Assembly: GCA_031292525.1 (NCBI GenBank)
Contig: JARLGY010000053.1
Span: 1-64,000, forward strand
DNA from: Flavipsychrobacter sp.
GTDB taxonomy: Bacteria > Bacteroidota > Bacteroidia > Chitinophagales > Chitinophagaceae
Length of the DNA stretch: 64,000 bases
Reading direction: 5' to 3'
This document shows, one piece after another, positions 17,105 through 25,781 of this stretch (positions are counted from its first letter, which is position 1; each line of letters opens with the position of its first letter). The notes under the pieces are model-generated. The model was not told the origin of the DNA. It did not search any database and saw nothing but the letters and a program-made list of their open reading frames with translations. The position numbers and the translations under genes are program-made.

Positions 17105-18454
17105 TTACTTAACTGTTCTCTTTTCTATACCAGATACCTCATATAAATACCTAGCCAACAGCATAGCATTCAATGCAGGCAATAACCAAAACACCCTGTT
17201 CTGCAACCTGTCCAGCACATTGCCAAAAGTAGCGGTAGCAAAGGCATTAAGCACTATAAGTATAATTATGGCGAAGTAGATATTCTTTATTTGTTTATGG
17301 TCGGGACTATCGTTGATATACCAGACAGCAAATATTGACGACGCTACAAGGAACAGGCCATAAATAAAATTCAATCCATTCACATCAAGAACATTAAAAT
17401 TCTGTTTAGATGCCAGATATTCTTTTTCCTCATGATGAAAATAGCGGGTTACGCCCACCCAAATACCACTGCCTTTTCCTTGCAGGGTGGGTTTTTCTGG
17501 AATGTTGATCTGTGATAGCTGACGCAGAGTAGATGTAGCAGATTTTGCGACGAACATTACCACATATTTAGGTTGTGTAAAAATGTGATGTATGATGTGG
17601 TTGTACTCAAGCGCGCTGCTATCCCAACCACCAGTTTTATAAAAAGGGCTATTGGGGTCCCATATAAATGTTCCGGCGTCGCCTGGAATAACATTTACAT
17701 AACTACACAGCTTATATTTTTCAGTTGCACAATGGTCGCCCAGGTAGGTATTTAATATACCTGTTTCTGCAAGCCTGCCCATCATAAAAACATGGCTACC
17801 ACTGGCAAAGGTGAACTTCTTATGATTTAACAAGTTCATGCTGCATATGAGTAAGTAACAACATATTGATACAGATAACAAGGCCATTCCTTTGCCAGCA
17901 AGCGCGCCTGATCTTTTGTTTATCGCCATCACGAGTATAAAAAAAGCAAACAGTAGTGTAATGACAAAATGTGAATTATGCATCAAGGTTGCAGCAGCAA
18001 TCAGCGGCAAATATATCAATGTTGCGAGGGGCGTATCCCGATACAAATACAACACCATTGCAAGCAGGAGAATTGGCGTAAATGTATCGGCCATTAAAAA
18101 ACTACTTACCCATGAAATATAGGTAAAGGCTAAAATCATGATGAAGCCTGTGGTATACAGCTTTATAGACCATTGGTTACCATAGACCAAGCCAGACAAG
18201 CGGTATAGCAGGAACGCCAGAATGAAAGATTGTGCAAAAACAGAATACCATAGTGAAACCGATAAACTGGAAATGCGCAGAAACATACCATAAAAAGGGG
18301 GTCTGTCTGGCGGCATATAAAAATTAAAAGCTGTATCTATATATGTTCCCGTATCTGGCGACACTAATGGATAGCCATTGTAAAATGCCATGAACATAAT
18401 ACCTAATGTAGTAATGCAAAGAATACACAAAGTGTTATATTTTGATGCTGGCAA
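17105..18454 (-). CDS. Polytopic membrane protein, glycosyltransferase-like
   Basis: 449 residues with about 10 hydrophobic helices across the protein. The first loop carries an acidic motif (SPDTGTYIDTAF) after helix 1. This position and acidic character recall the loop-1 Asp/Glu of GT-C lipid-linked glycosyltransferases, but I cannot place it in a named family. A soluble loop (about 220-340) separates the N- and C-terminal helix groups. It is divergently arranged with the GH3-like gene, only 55 bases apart. Confidence 0.7.
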   Translation of the reverse strand: MPASKYNTLCILCITTLGIMFMAFYNGYPLVSPDTGTYIDTAFNFYMPPDRPPFYGMFLRISSLSVSLWYSVFAQSFILAFLLYRLSGLVYGNQWSIKLYTTGFIMILAFTYISWVSSFLMADTFTPILLLAMVLYLYRDTPLATLIYLPLIAAATLMHNSHFVITLLFAFFILVMAINKRSGALAGKGMALLSVSICCYLLICSMNLLNHKKFTFASGSHVFMMGRLAETGILNTYLGDHCATEKYKLCSYVNVIPGDAGTFIWDPNSPFYKTGGWDSSALEYNHIIHHIFTQPKYVVMFVAKSATSTLRQLSQINIPEKPTLQGKGSGIWVGVTRYFHHEEKEYLASKQNFNVLDVNGLNFIYGLFLVASSIFAVWYINDSPDHKQIKNIYFAIIILIVLNAFATATFGNVLDRLQNRVFWLLPALNAMLLARYLYEVSGIEKRTVK

Positions 18455-18509
18455 ACTGATATTTATTTAGGGTTATAATTAATAATTAACTTTACCTCTG
18501 AATAATAGT

Positions 18510-20009
18510 ATGAAGATAAAATCTTTTCTGGCCAAACCATATGCTTCCCTGATACACGGGCGTATATTAAAAAGCAGGGCAACCGCAGTAGCAGACCAGC
18601 AAGCCATAATGCATTACCTGGTGAAGCAAGGCAGCTGCACAGCCTTTGGCATAGAACATAAATTTGATGATATAAAAAGTTACGCGGATTTTAAAGCAGC
18701 TATACCCGTCCGCGATTACGAAGCGTTTAAGCCATACATAGAAGATATAAAGGATGGAAAGCAACATGTGCTGTGGAAGGGCAGACCTATTTATTTTGCA
18801 AAAACATCTGGCACTACAAGCGGTGTGAAATACATACCCATAAGTAAAGACTCTATAAATAATCATATAGATACTGCGCGCAATGCACTTTTGTGCTATA
18901 TGGCAGAAAGCGGCAATACCGCCTTTGCCGATGGCAAGATGATATTCCTGTCGGGCTCACCTACACTTGAAAGAGTAGGCGGCATACCTACAGGACGACT
19001 AAGTGGCATTGTAAACCATTATATACCCAGCTACCTGCGTAAAAACCAGATGCCCAGTTATGAAACCAATTGCATAGACGACTGGGAAGAAAAGCTGGAA
19101 AAAATAGTGAACGAGACCATGAAGGAAGATATGACGCTGATAAGCGGAATACCCCCATGGATGCAGATGTATTTTGACTGGCTGGCTGCACGCAACGATG
19201 GCAAGAAAATAAAAGATTTGTTTCCCAATCTGCAGGTGTTAGTGCACGGGGGCGTGAACTTTGAACCCTACAAAACAAAACTGCTGGAGAGCTTAGGTGG
19301 TGAAGTAGATATGGTTGAGACCTACCCCGCATCAGAAGGTTTTTTTGCTTTCCAGGATACTGTGAAAGGAGAAGGATTATTACTGAATACAGATTCAGGA
19401 ATATTCTTTGAATTTATACCTGTAAGCGAAATAGATAAGGAGAACCCTGAACGTATATTTTTACAGGATGTAAAAACGGACGTTAACTACGTACTTATCG
19501 TAAGCACAAATGCCGGCCTTTGGGGATATAATATGGGCGACACTGTAAGATTTTTGAGCACTGAGCCTTATAGACTTGTAGTTACAGGCCGCATCAAACA
19601 CTACATCAGTGCATTTGGCGAGCATGTGATAGGCGAAGAAGTAGAACAAGCATTAATGGCTGCAGCTACTACACACAATGCACATATAACAGAGTTTACG
19701 GTTGCGCCAAAAATAGATACAGCCACTGAGCTGCCGTATCATGAGTGGTTTGTAGAATTTGAACAAAAACCCCATGACATGAAAGCGTTTAGTCTAGAGG
19801 TAGATAACTACATGAGGAATAAAAACATTTACTACAACGACCTCATTAACGGGAAAATACTACAGCCATTAAAAATAAACCAGGTTCAGAAAAGCGGTTT
19901 TATACAGTATATGCGATCTATAGGCAAACTAGGCGGCCAAAATAAAGTACCTCGTTTAAGCAACGACCGTATTATTGCGGATGCTTTGCAGCAATGGGTG
20001 GAAGCATAA
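18510..20009 (+). CDS. GH3-family acyl-adenylating enzyme
   Basis: 499 residues, typical for bacterial members of the GH3 family (named after plant auxin-conjugating acyl-acid amido synthetases). The ATP-binding loop is clear (FAKTSGTTSGVKYIP, about 96-110), as are the central VETYPASEGFFAFQ and the C-terminal VVTGRIKHYISAFGEHVIGEEVE. The chemistry in the family is adenylation of a carboxylate and transfer to an amine; the bacterial substrate is unknown. It lies about 1 kb upstream of the dialkylresorcinol-type operon, separated by an oppositely oriented gene pair, so a link is speculative. Confidence 0.88.
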   Translation: MKIKSFLAKPYASLIHGRILKSRATAVADQQAIMHYLVKQGSCTAFGIEHKFDDIKSYADFKAAIPVRDYEAFKPYIEDIKDGKQHVLWKGRPIYFAKTSGTTSGVKYIPISKDSINNHIDTARNALLCYMAESGNTAFADGKMIFLSGSPTLERVGGIPTGRLSGIVNHYIPSYLRKNQMPSYETNCIDDWEEKLEKIVNETMKEDMTLISGIPPWMQMYFDWLAARNDGKKIKDLFPNLQVLVHGGVNFEPYKTKLLESLGGEVDMVETYPASEGFFAFQDTVKGEGLLLNTDSGIFFEFIPVSEIDKENPERIFLQDVKTDVNYVLIVSTNAGLWGYNMGDTVRFLSTEPYRLVVTGRIKHYISAFGEHVIGEEVEQALMAAATTHNAHITEFTVAPKIDTATELPYHEWFVEFEQKPHDMKAFSLEVDNYMRNKNIYYNDLINGKILQPLKINQVQKSGFIQYMRSIGKLGGQNKVPRLSNDRIIADALQQWVEA

Positions 20010-20012
20010 CGC

Positions 20013-20300
20013 CTACTCCAGGTGCAGATATCCCTTTATATCGTTAATATATTTTTCAAAAGCTTTTATCCCCTTCTTTGTGATCTTGCACTTAGTAAGG
20101 GGATAATTATTTTTAAAGGTCTTTATTACTTCCACATACCCCGCATCCTTTAGCTTATCCAGTTGCAGGCTAAGGTTGCCGGCAGAGGCTTTTGTTTTTT
20201 CCTTCAGGTACACAAACTCTGCCTCTTCTAAGGATACTAATAATGACATTATAGCCAGCCTTAATTGCGAGTGCAATATCGGATCAAGTTCATTCAGCAT
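20013..20300 (-). CDS. Winged-helix transcriptional regulator
   Basis: 95 residues: DPILHSQLRLAIMSLL, then AEFVYLKEKTKASAGNLSLQLDKLKDAGYVEV and a wing KTFKNNYPLTKCKITKKG. This is the short MarR/ArsR-like winged-helix type used as a stand-alone regulator. Its start overlaps the end of the upstream membrane-protein gene by 11 bases, so translation is coupled. It probably controls its own operon through the palindrome at 20911-20927. Confidence 0.88.
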   Translation of the reverse strand: MLNELDPILHSQLRLAIMSLLVSLEEAEFVYLKEKTKASAGNLSLQLDKLKDAGYVEVIKTFKNNYPLTKCKITKKGIKAFEKYINDIKGYLHLE

Positions 20301-20880
20301 ATCCTTTCTTAGCGTAGTATTTTCTCATCATTAATCCTGGTATAACATGGGTGCAAAGCACTGCAAAGGCACATAACAAATTCTGGTACGCAAAGCTAAG
20401 GTTAAATGCCACTACCACACAAGCAAAGCAAATAATTGCGCCTATTAGTGATGGGTAATACTTGGTAACACCGCCAGTGATAAAGTTAGCCAGAGCATAT
20501 AATATCAGGGTTACAGGTATTACATTTTGCAGCCCCAATATGGGCGCGAACATAGCAGTAAGTGCAATGCAAATACCTGTGCCTATCCATACATACATAT
20601 ATAAACTGTCGAACCAGGACTTGCTTTTCTCAACACGGTCATCGCGCCTGCTGCGGAGAATGGATAATAGACCACCCAATGCAAATAAGTTGTAAGTCCA
20701 GGGTTGCCAATCAGCATGCGTCTGGATAGCGATGAACATAAGAATAGAGAAAACCATAACTATGATACCCCAAAGAATAAAGTAAAAAGCGCCACCTGCA
20801 TAATTATCTTGTCTGGCAGTCTTTATCATATTTTCAATGAGTTCTAAACTTTGTTTTTCATTGATATTATCTGTACTCAT
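20290..20880 (-). CDS. Four-to-five-helix membrane protein co-transcribed with the regulator
   Basis: 196 residues. A soluble N-terminus (MSTDNINEKQSLELIENMIKTARQDN) is followed by hydrophobic segments at about 30-50, 60-75, 92-115, 118-135 and 145-180. This membrane-protein plus winged-helix pairing is common in Bacteroidota, and the membrane partner has no established function. It is the first gene of a two-gene operon with a consensus promoter. Confidence 0.75.
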   Translation of the reverse strand: MSTDNINEKQSLELIENMIKTARQDNYAGGAFYFILWGIIVMVFSILMFIAIQTHADWQPWTYNLFALGGLLSILRSRRDDRVEKSKSWFDSLYMYVWIGTGICIALTAMFAPILGLQNVIPVTLILYALANFITGGVTKYYPSLIGAIICFACVVVAFNLSFAYQNLLCAFAVLCTHVIPGLMMRKYYAKKGYAE

Positions 20881-20898
20881 GACTTTTTATTTATGTTA

Positions 20899-20930
20899 CA
20901 AATGTAAAGTGGTTAATTTTATTAACCAAA
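20899..20930 (-). promoter_or_regulatory. Promoter of the membrane-protein/winged-helix operon
   Basis: On the minus strand TACATTTG (20906-20899) matches TAnnTTTG and TTTG (20930-20927) is 20 bases upstream. The -7 element is 18 bases from the start codon. Confidence 0.65.
20911..20927. promoter_or_regulatory. Operator-like palindrome inside the promoter
   Basis: GGTTAAT-ttt-ATTAACC is a perfect 7-bp inverted repeat filling the spacer between the -33 and -7 elements. A bound dimer here would block RNA polymerase. The winged-helix protein of the same operon is the obvious candidate. Confidence 0.6.
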
Positions 20931-21007
20931 TAAAATAAATACACGCGCTACTATTTATTATAATTATTGTAAGCAATATATTTTGTTGATACTTCGTGGT
21001 ACAATAA

Positions 21008-21038
21008 TTGCATTTGCCTTAATCATTAGGTATTTTTG
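21008..21038 (+). promoter_or_regulatory. Promoter of the dialkylresorcinol-type operon
   Basis: TATTTTTG (21031-21038) matches TAnnTTTG and a TTG at 21008-21010 lies exactly 20 bases upstream. The start codon of the first gene follows 11 bases after the -7 element, implying a very short leader. Confidence 0.6.
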
Positions 21039-21049
21039 CTGTTACACAT

Positions 21050-21547
21050 ATGAAATATAAGGCATTAGTATTGCTATGCGTTGGTCTTTTATGTATGCAT
21101 CCCATGCGGGTACATGCAGCAAAAGAATTTAATAAGGCAGCATTCTATTCTGTAATGGCGTCGGGAGAATTAATTAAGATTGACCATGAAATAGAAGTGG
21201 TGCAAAATGCAGCAATAGATGAAAAACAGGGCTACGAGGGTGCATTACTTATGCGCAAAGCAGGTCTCGTACCCAAATCTAAGGATAGACTTAAATATTT
21301 TAAAGAAGGCAGAATAAAATTTGACGGTGCTATATTGGCAAATGCAGATAACGGGGAATATCATTTTCTGCGGTTGACAATACAAGAACATGCGCCCAAT
21401 GCTGTGAAGTACAAGGGCGACCTGGAAAAGGATAAACAGTTTATAATACAGCATTTTAAAAATATGCCTGCGGCGGTGCAAAAAGCAATAGTAGAGTATA
21501 GCAAAAATTCGGGAGTGTTACACAGGGAAGATTTTAACTTTGGCTAA
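21050..21547 (+). CDS. Exported protein of unknown function, first gene of the dar-like operon
   Basis: 165 residues. A signal peptide (KALVLLCVGLLCMHPMRVHAA) is followed by a compact mixed alpha/beta domain (FYSVMASGELIKIDHEIEVV, KFDGAILANADNGEYHFLRL, FIIQHFKNMPAAVQKAIVEY). I do not recognise the family. Its stop overlaps the next start (TAATG at 21545-21549), so it is translationally coupled to the DarA-like gene. That coupling suggests an envelope role connected with the pathway product. Confidence 0.75.
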   Translation: MKYKALVLLCVGLLCMHPMRVHAAKEFNKAAFYSVMASGELIKIDHEIEVVQNAAIDEKQGYEGALLMRKAGLVPKSKDRLKYFKEGRIKFDGAILANADNGEYHFLRLTIQEHAPNAVKYKGDLEKDKQFIIQHFKNMPAAVQKAIVEYSKNSGVLHREDFNFG

Positions 21548-22446
21548 TGGGTAAAAAAGTACTTGCTATTTATTATACACAATCGGGGCAAATGAAGGAA
21601 ATAATAGATTCCTTTACTGCACCTATGGTTGCAGCCGGAATAGAAGTAGATGCTGTTGCAGTAAAGCCAGTTACTGAATACGCTTTCCCATGGACAGGTC
21701 CACGCTTTTTTAGTGTTATGCCTGACTGTGTACTTGGCGTGCCACAAAAGTTACAACCCTACCTACTAAAGGAAACGCAGTATGACCTGGTGATACTGGC
21801 TTATCAGCCATGGTTCCTATCCCCAAGCATTCCATCCAACTCCATTTTGCAGGATCCTACTTTCAGGCAGACTATAAAGAATACACCTGTTGTTACCATA
21901 TCGGCCGCACGAAATATGTGGTTGAGCGCGTATGAACGTGTACACAAAATGCTTATAGATGCGGGAGCACAACATAAAGGTAATATTGCCCTTGTAGATA
22001 AACACCCCAACTTCATCAGTTTCGTAACCATATTTTACTGGATGTTAACCGGTAAAAAAGAACGTTATCTCAATAAATTTCCGAAGCCTGGTGTAGATGA
22101 AAAGGATATAAAAGGAACCGAAGTGTACGGAAAAATAATAAGCGAACACCTGCTTGCAGGTAATGTGCAGAATGTGCAGAAAGACCTAATGGCAAAAGAC
22201 GCGGTTGTGATCAACTACCCGTTAATGGTGATTGAAGGCAAGGCAAAGTATATATTTGCAGCGTGGGCTAAATTTATAGCTAAAAGAAAAAATAAAACTC
22301 CCTGGATAACTGCCTTTAAATACTATTTATTTGCAGCGCTTTTTTTAGGTGCGCCAATATTAATAACACTGGATGCAATATTTATTAAACCGTTTTCGGC
22401 TAAAAGAATAAGACAGAAAAAATTACATTACTCATTGCTAAAATAA
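21547..22446 (+). CDS. darA: DarA-like dialkylresorcinol biosynthesis protein (flavodoxin-like fold)
   Basis: 299 residues. The N-terminus is flavodoxin-like (KKVLAIYYTQSGQMKEIIDSF, residues 3-23), then YDLVILAYQPWFLSPSIPSNS, a TISAARNMW segment and a C-terminal hydrophobic helix (about 260-280) with a basic tail. This layout matches the proteins annotated as dialkylresorcinol condensing enzyme in Bacteroidota flexirubin clusters. In DarABC pathways DarA is reported to aromatise the cyclic dione made by DarB. The next gene is a DarB-like ketosynthase, which supports the call. The flavodoxin-like fold suggests a flavin may be used; this is inferred from sequence only. Confidence 0.85.
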   Translation: MGKKVLAIYYTQSGQMKEIIDSFTAPMVAAGIEVDAVAVKPVTEYAFPWTGPRFFSVMPDCVLGVPQKLQPYLLKETQYDLVILAYQPWFLSPSIPSNSILQDPTFRQTIKNTPVVTISAARNMWLSAYERVHKMLIDAGAQHKGNIALVDKHPNFISFVTIFYWMLTGKKERYLNKFPKPGVDEKDIKGTEVYGKIISEHLLAGNVQNVQKDLMAKDAVVINYPLMVIEGKAKYIFAAWAKFIAKRKNKTPWITAFKYYLFAALFLGAPILITLDAIFIKPFSAKRIRQKKLHYSLLK

Positions 22447-22459
22447 TTATTATCCCGCT

Positions 22460-23608
22460 ATGGCAGGTAACCAAGTATATATAAATAGTACATCATCATT
22501 TTTCCCTAATGAGCCTGTTGCTAACGACGATATGGAACAATACCTGGGCTATATTGATAACAAACCTTCTAAGTCTAAAAAAATAGTACTGCGCAACAAT
22601 GGCATTGTAAACAGGTACTACGCATTGGATAAAAACCACAAATCGACGCATACCAATGCAGAGATGACCGCACAAGCGGTAAGAGCACTGTTTAAAAAAG
22701 ACCCGGCAGAAATTAAGACCGTTGAGCTACTATCTTGCGGCACTTCATCGCCCGACCAGATGATACCCAGCCATGGTGTAATGGCGCATGGCCAATTGCC
22801 TGAAATGAAAGGGATAGAGGTAGTATCGCCTGCAGGCGTATGCTGTGCAGGTATGCATGCGCTTAAATATGCTTACCTGGCTATTAAATCCGGTGAGGTA
22901 CATAAGGCCGTAGCCACAGGATCTGAACGTTTTTCAGGTTTGTTGGTTGCAGATGTTTTTGAAGATGAAGTGCAGAAACTAAAAGACCTGAACGAGAACC
23001 CCTACATAGCTTTTCAAAAAGATTTTCTAAGATGGATGTTGTCTGACGGAGCTTCTGCTTTCTTGATGACCGACAAACCAAATGAAAAAGGACTTAGCCT
23101 GCGGGTGGAGTGGGTAGAGGGAGTATCGTACGCCAACGAAATTGAAACCTGCATGTATATGGGCGGTGACAAGCAGGCAGATGGTACGCTGAAGGGCTTT
23201 ATGGATTACACCCCTGAAGAAATAATGACAAAATCGATCTTCAGTATAAAGCAGGACATCACCCTGCTGAGTGATAATATTGTGAAGCTGGGAGGGCAAA
23301 AAATAAAAGAGATATTTGAACGAAAGGGACTAACAGCAGCAGATATAGATCATTTTTTACCCCACATATCCAGTAACTTTTTCAAGAGTAAGATATACGA
23401 CCTGGTAGAAGAATATGGTGGTGGCATACCTTACGAAAAATGGTTCATAAACCTTTATACGGTAGGTAACGTAGGTGCTGCTTCTGTGTACTTGATGATA
23501 GATGAACTGTTTAATAACGGCACATTGAAAAAAGGCGAAAAGATATTGTTGCTGGTACCTGAAAGCGCGCGGTTCTCTTATATGTACGCTTTGCTTACCG
23601 TATGCTAA
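22460..23608 (+). CDS. darB: DarB-like ketoacyl synthase III
   Basis: 382 residues, KAS III fold. The catalytic Cys sits in AGVCCAGMHAL (Cys129 by alignment with the usual ACAG motif). The His is in HFLPHISSNF and the Asn in VGNVGAAS. The N-terminus (SFFPNEPVANDDMEQYLG, NNGIVNRYYA) is typical of the DarB branch, which joins two fatty-acid-derived acyl thioesters head to head and cyclises them, rather than of FabH. It lies 13 bases after darA. The product could be a dialkylresorcinol or cyclohexanedione-type lipid; chain lengths cannot be read from the sequence. Confidence 0.88.
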   Translation: MAGNQVYINSTSSFFPNEPVANDDMEQYLGYIDNKPSKSKKIVLRNNGIVNRYYALDKNHKSTHTNAEMTAQAVRALFKKDPAEIKTVELLSCGTSSPDQMIPSHGVMAHGQLPEMKGIEVVSPAGVCCAGMHALKYAYLAIKSGEVHKAVATGSERFSGLLVADVFEDEVQKLKDLNENPYIAFQKDFLRWMLSDGASAFLMTDKPNEKGLSLRVEWVEGVSYANEIETCMYMGGDKQADGTLKGFMDYTPEEIMTKSIFSIKQDITLLSDNIVKLGGQKIKEIFERKGLTAADIDHFLPHISSNFFKSKIYDLVEEYGGGIPYEKWFINLYTVGNVGAASVYLMIDELFNNGTLKKGEKILLLVPESARFSYMYALLTVC

Positions 23609-23618
23609 ACCGATAGCC

Positions 23619-24026
23619 ATGGAGCAGAAAAATGTACCCCAGGATGAAAGTGCATTAGGAAAGGTGACCAGGGAGGTATGCTATGTAACCGATGAGAACG
23701 GAAATTATGTAACAGACCTGAGCACCGGATGGGAAGTAAAGAAAGATGCGCTGGATGCAGCATGGAAAGATATAGACGGCCGGATTGCGGCAGCAATGCA
23801 AAAAGTAGATGCAAGTGAAGCCAGCCCACTGTTATTTTTTATGGAGTACAGGCTAATGGACATAAACATATTGAGCGACTATACAGGACTGTGGAAGTGG
23901 CAGATAAAAAGACATTTAAAACCAACGGTGTTTAAAAAACTATCCCCATCAACACTGCAGAAATATGCTGAAGCTTTTAACGTAAGCATAGACAGCCTGA
24001 AAAGCATGCATATAAATGAAGGTTAA
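23619..24026 (+). CDS. Uncharacterised dar-operon protein with a C-terminal HTH-like segment
   Basis: 135 residues, no signal peptide. The C-terminal half (MDINILSDYTGLWKWQIKRH, then LSPSTLQKYAEAFNVSIDSL) looks like a Cro/XRE-type helix-turn-helix. The N-terminal half is acidic and charged (LSTGWEVKKDALDAAWKDID). It starts 10 bases after darB and overlaps the BtrH-like gene by 11 bases. It may regulate the operon or be a small structural partner of the enzymes; I cannot decide. Confidence 0.75.
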   Translation: MEQKNVPQDESALGKVTREVCYVTDENGNYVTDLSTGWEVKKDALDAAWKDIDGRIAAAMQKVDASEASPLLFFMEYRLMDINILSDYTGLWKWQIKRHLKPTVFKKLSPSTLQKYAEAFNVSIDSLKSMHINEG

Positions 24027-25026
24027 TTTTGAGCACAGGCAGGCAGCACATTGCGAAACAGGTGTAACCACTAGCCTGCTGCAAAATATAGGCGTTACCC
24101 AAATAACAGAACCCCTTGCGTTTGGCATAGGGGCAGGTTTGTTTTTTGCGCACATCCCCCTGATCAAAATAAACAATGGCCCGGCAATTGCTTTCCGTAC
24201 GTTGCCAGGTCTAATATTTAAACGTACTTGCAACGCACTGGGTATACCTGTAACGAGGAAAAAGTTTAGATCGAAGGAAGAAGCTGCAAATTTCCTCCAA
24301 AGGCAGATAGATGCGGGTAATCCTGTGGGGTGCCAGGTGGGGGTATATTATCTTCCTTATTTTCCCAAGGAATACCGTTTTCATTTTAATGCACACAATC
24401 TCATAGTGTTTGGCAAGGAAGGTGATAACTACCTGGTAAGCGATCCTATAATGGAACATGCTACCAGCTTGTCATCGTACGAGTTAGAAAGAGTACGATT
24501 TGCAAAGGGAGCACTTGCACCTAAAGGGCAAATATATTATCCTACGGGGCCGGCACATGTAACAGATGAGCAGATAAAGAAAGCGATCATTAAGGGAATA
24601 CAGAAGAATGTACGCAACATGCTGAACATCCCCGGCTGGTTTGCAGGAGTAAAGGGCATTGCCTATACCGGGAAAAATATAAAAAAATGGCGCGATAAAC
24701 TAGGTTTGAAGACCGCGGGTCTATACCTGGCACAACTGGTACGCATGCAAGAAGAAATAGGTACAGGTGGCGGCGGTTTTAGATATATATATGCTGCATT
24801 TTTGCAGCAAGCCTACGCTTATATACCCAATGAGCAACTGCTGGAAATATCAAAAGAGTTCACCAAGGCCGGCGATATGTGGCGCAATGCTGCTGTACAA
24901 GCAGCGGGTATTTATAAGGGCCGCCTGGGCAGCCAGGAAGATTTTGATGTAATGGGCAACTACTTGATAGATATTGCTGTTATAGAGCGAAATGCCTTCA
25001 CTGCGCTTAAAAATATAAAATGGTAA
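24016..25026 (+). CDS. BtrH N-terminal-domain protein (cysteine-peptidase-like acyltransferase)
   Basis: 336 residues. Residues 1-150 match the BtrH N-terminal domain, a papain-like fold known from butirosin BtrH, which moves an acyl group from an ACP to an amine. Cys13 (AHCETGVTT), His127 (HFNAHNLIVFG) and Asp143 (NYLVSDP) can form the triad. The remaining residues form a helical domain with a Gly-rich segment (GTGGGGFRY). It overlaps both neighbours (11 bases with the HTH-like gene, 7 bases with the ABC ATPase gene). Together with the ACP encoded at the operon end, an acyl-transfer or thioester-cleaving step is a reasonable inference. Confidence 0.82.
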   Translation: MKVNFEHRQAAHCETGVTTSLLQNIGVTQITEPLAFGIGAGLFFAHIPLIKINNGPAIAFRTLPGLIFKRTCNALGIPVTRKKFRSKEEAANFLQRQIDAGNPVGCQVGVYYLPYFPKEYRFHFNAHNLIVFGKEGDNYLVSDPIMEHATSLSSYELERVRFAKGALAPKGQIYYPTGPAHVTDEQIKKAIIKGIQKNVRNMLNIPGWFAGVKGIAYTGKNIKKWRDKLGLKTAGLYLAQLVRMQEEIGTGGGGFRYIYAAFLQQAYAYIPNEQLLEISKEFTKAGDMWRNAAVQAAGIYKGRLGSQEDFDVMGNYLIDIAVIERNAFTALKNIKW

Positions 25027-25769
25027 CCGTTGACGCGATAGATATACAGAATGTTCGCTTTGCCTATCCGCGCAATGAGGGAGAAATATATGACCACCTG
25101 AACTTAAATATAAAGCAGGGTGACAGGTTTGGTGTGTTTGGCCCTAATGGTGCAGGCAAAACCACGCTTATGAACCTGATGACCGGGCTGTTGTACCCAC
25201 AGGAAGGGAGCATTAAACTGTTGGGGCATAATACTGCAACGCGGAACAAAGAGATCAATAAGCTGTTTGGCTTTGTGCCACAGGAGCTTTCTTTTTATAA
25301 AGAACTTACACCAGCAGAAAATCTGCATTTTTTTGGGGCATGGGCAGGACTTGATGGTAATACTATAATGAAGCGTACCAGGGAATTGCTGCATATACTT
25401 GGACTTGAAGATGTACGAAACAAGCAAGTGCAAACATTTTCAGGAGGGATGAAACGGCGGGTAAATTTGGCCATTGGTGTAATACACAACCCCAAGGTAC
25501 TGTTCCTGGATGAGCCTACTGTGGGCGTAGATGTGCAAACCCGCCATGCTATCATTAGTTACTTAAAAGAGCTGAATAATAATGGCACTACCCTTGTTTA
25601 TACCTCCCACCAACTGAACGAGGCCGAAGACCTATGCAATGAAATGGCGTTGATAGACGAGGGTAAAATTGTAGCTAAGGGCAGCATCAATGAGTTGCTG
25701 GAGCAACACAATACATCGAGCCTCGAAAATCTATTCTTAAAAATAACAGGTAAAAGCTACCGTAATTAG
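25020..25769 (+). CDS. ABC transporter ATP-binding protein of the dar-like operon
   Basis: 249 residues, ATPase of an ABC-2 type exporter. Walker A GPNGAGKTT (about 40-48), Q-loop FVPQE, signature TFSGGMKRRV, Walker B VLFLDEPTVGVD and the switch histidine YTSHQ are all intact. The partner permease follows 12 bases downstream. It probably exports the lipid-like product or its precursor across the inner membrane. The ATG lies at 25020, within the end of the BtrH-like gene. Confidence 0.95.
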   Translation: MVTVDAIDIQNVRFAYPRNEGEIYDHLNLNIKQGDRFGVFGPNGAGKTTLMNLMTGLLYPQEGSIKLLGHNTATRNKEINKLFGFVPQELSFYKELTPAENLHFFGAWAGLDGNTIMKRTRELLHILGLEDVRNKQVQTFSGGMKRRVNLAIGVIHNPKVLFLDEPTVGVDVQTRHAIISYLKELNNNGTTLVYTSHQLNEAEDLCNEMALIDEGKIVAKGSINELLEQHNTSSLENLFLKITGKSYRN

Positions 25770-25781
25770 TCAGCAACTGGC

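Noticed and set aside
18510-20009. GH3-like enzyme as part of the dialkylresorcinol-type operon
   Set aside because: It is separated by two genes on the opposite strand with their own promoter, and nothing in the sequence joins it to the operon at 21050.
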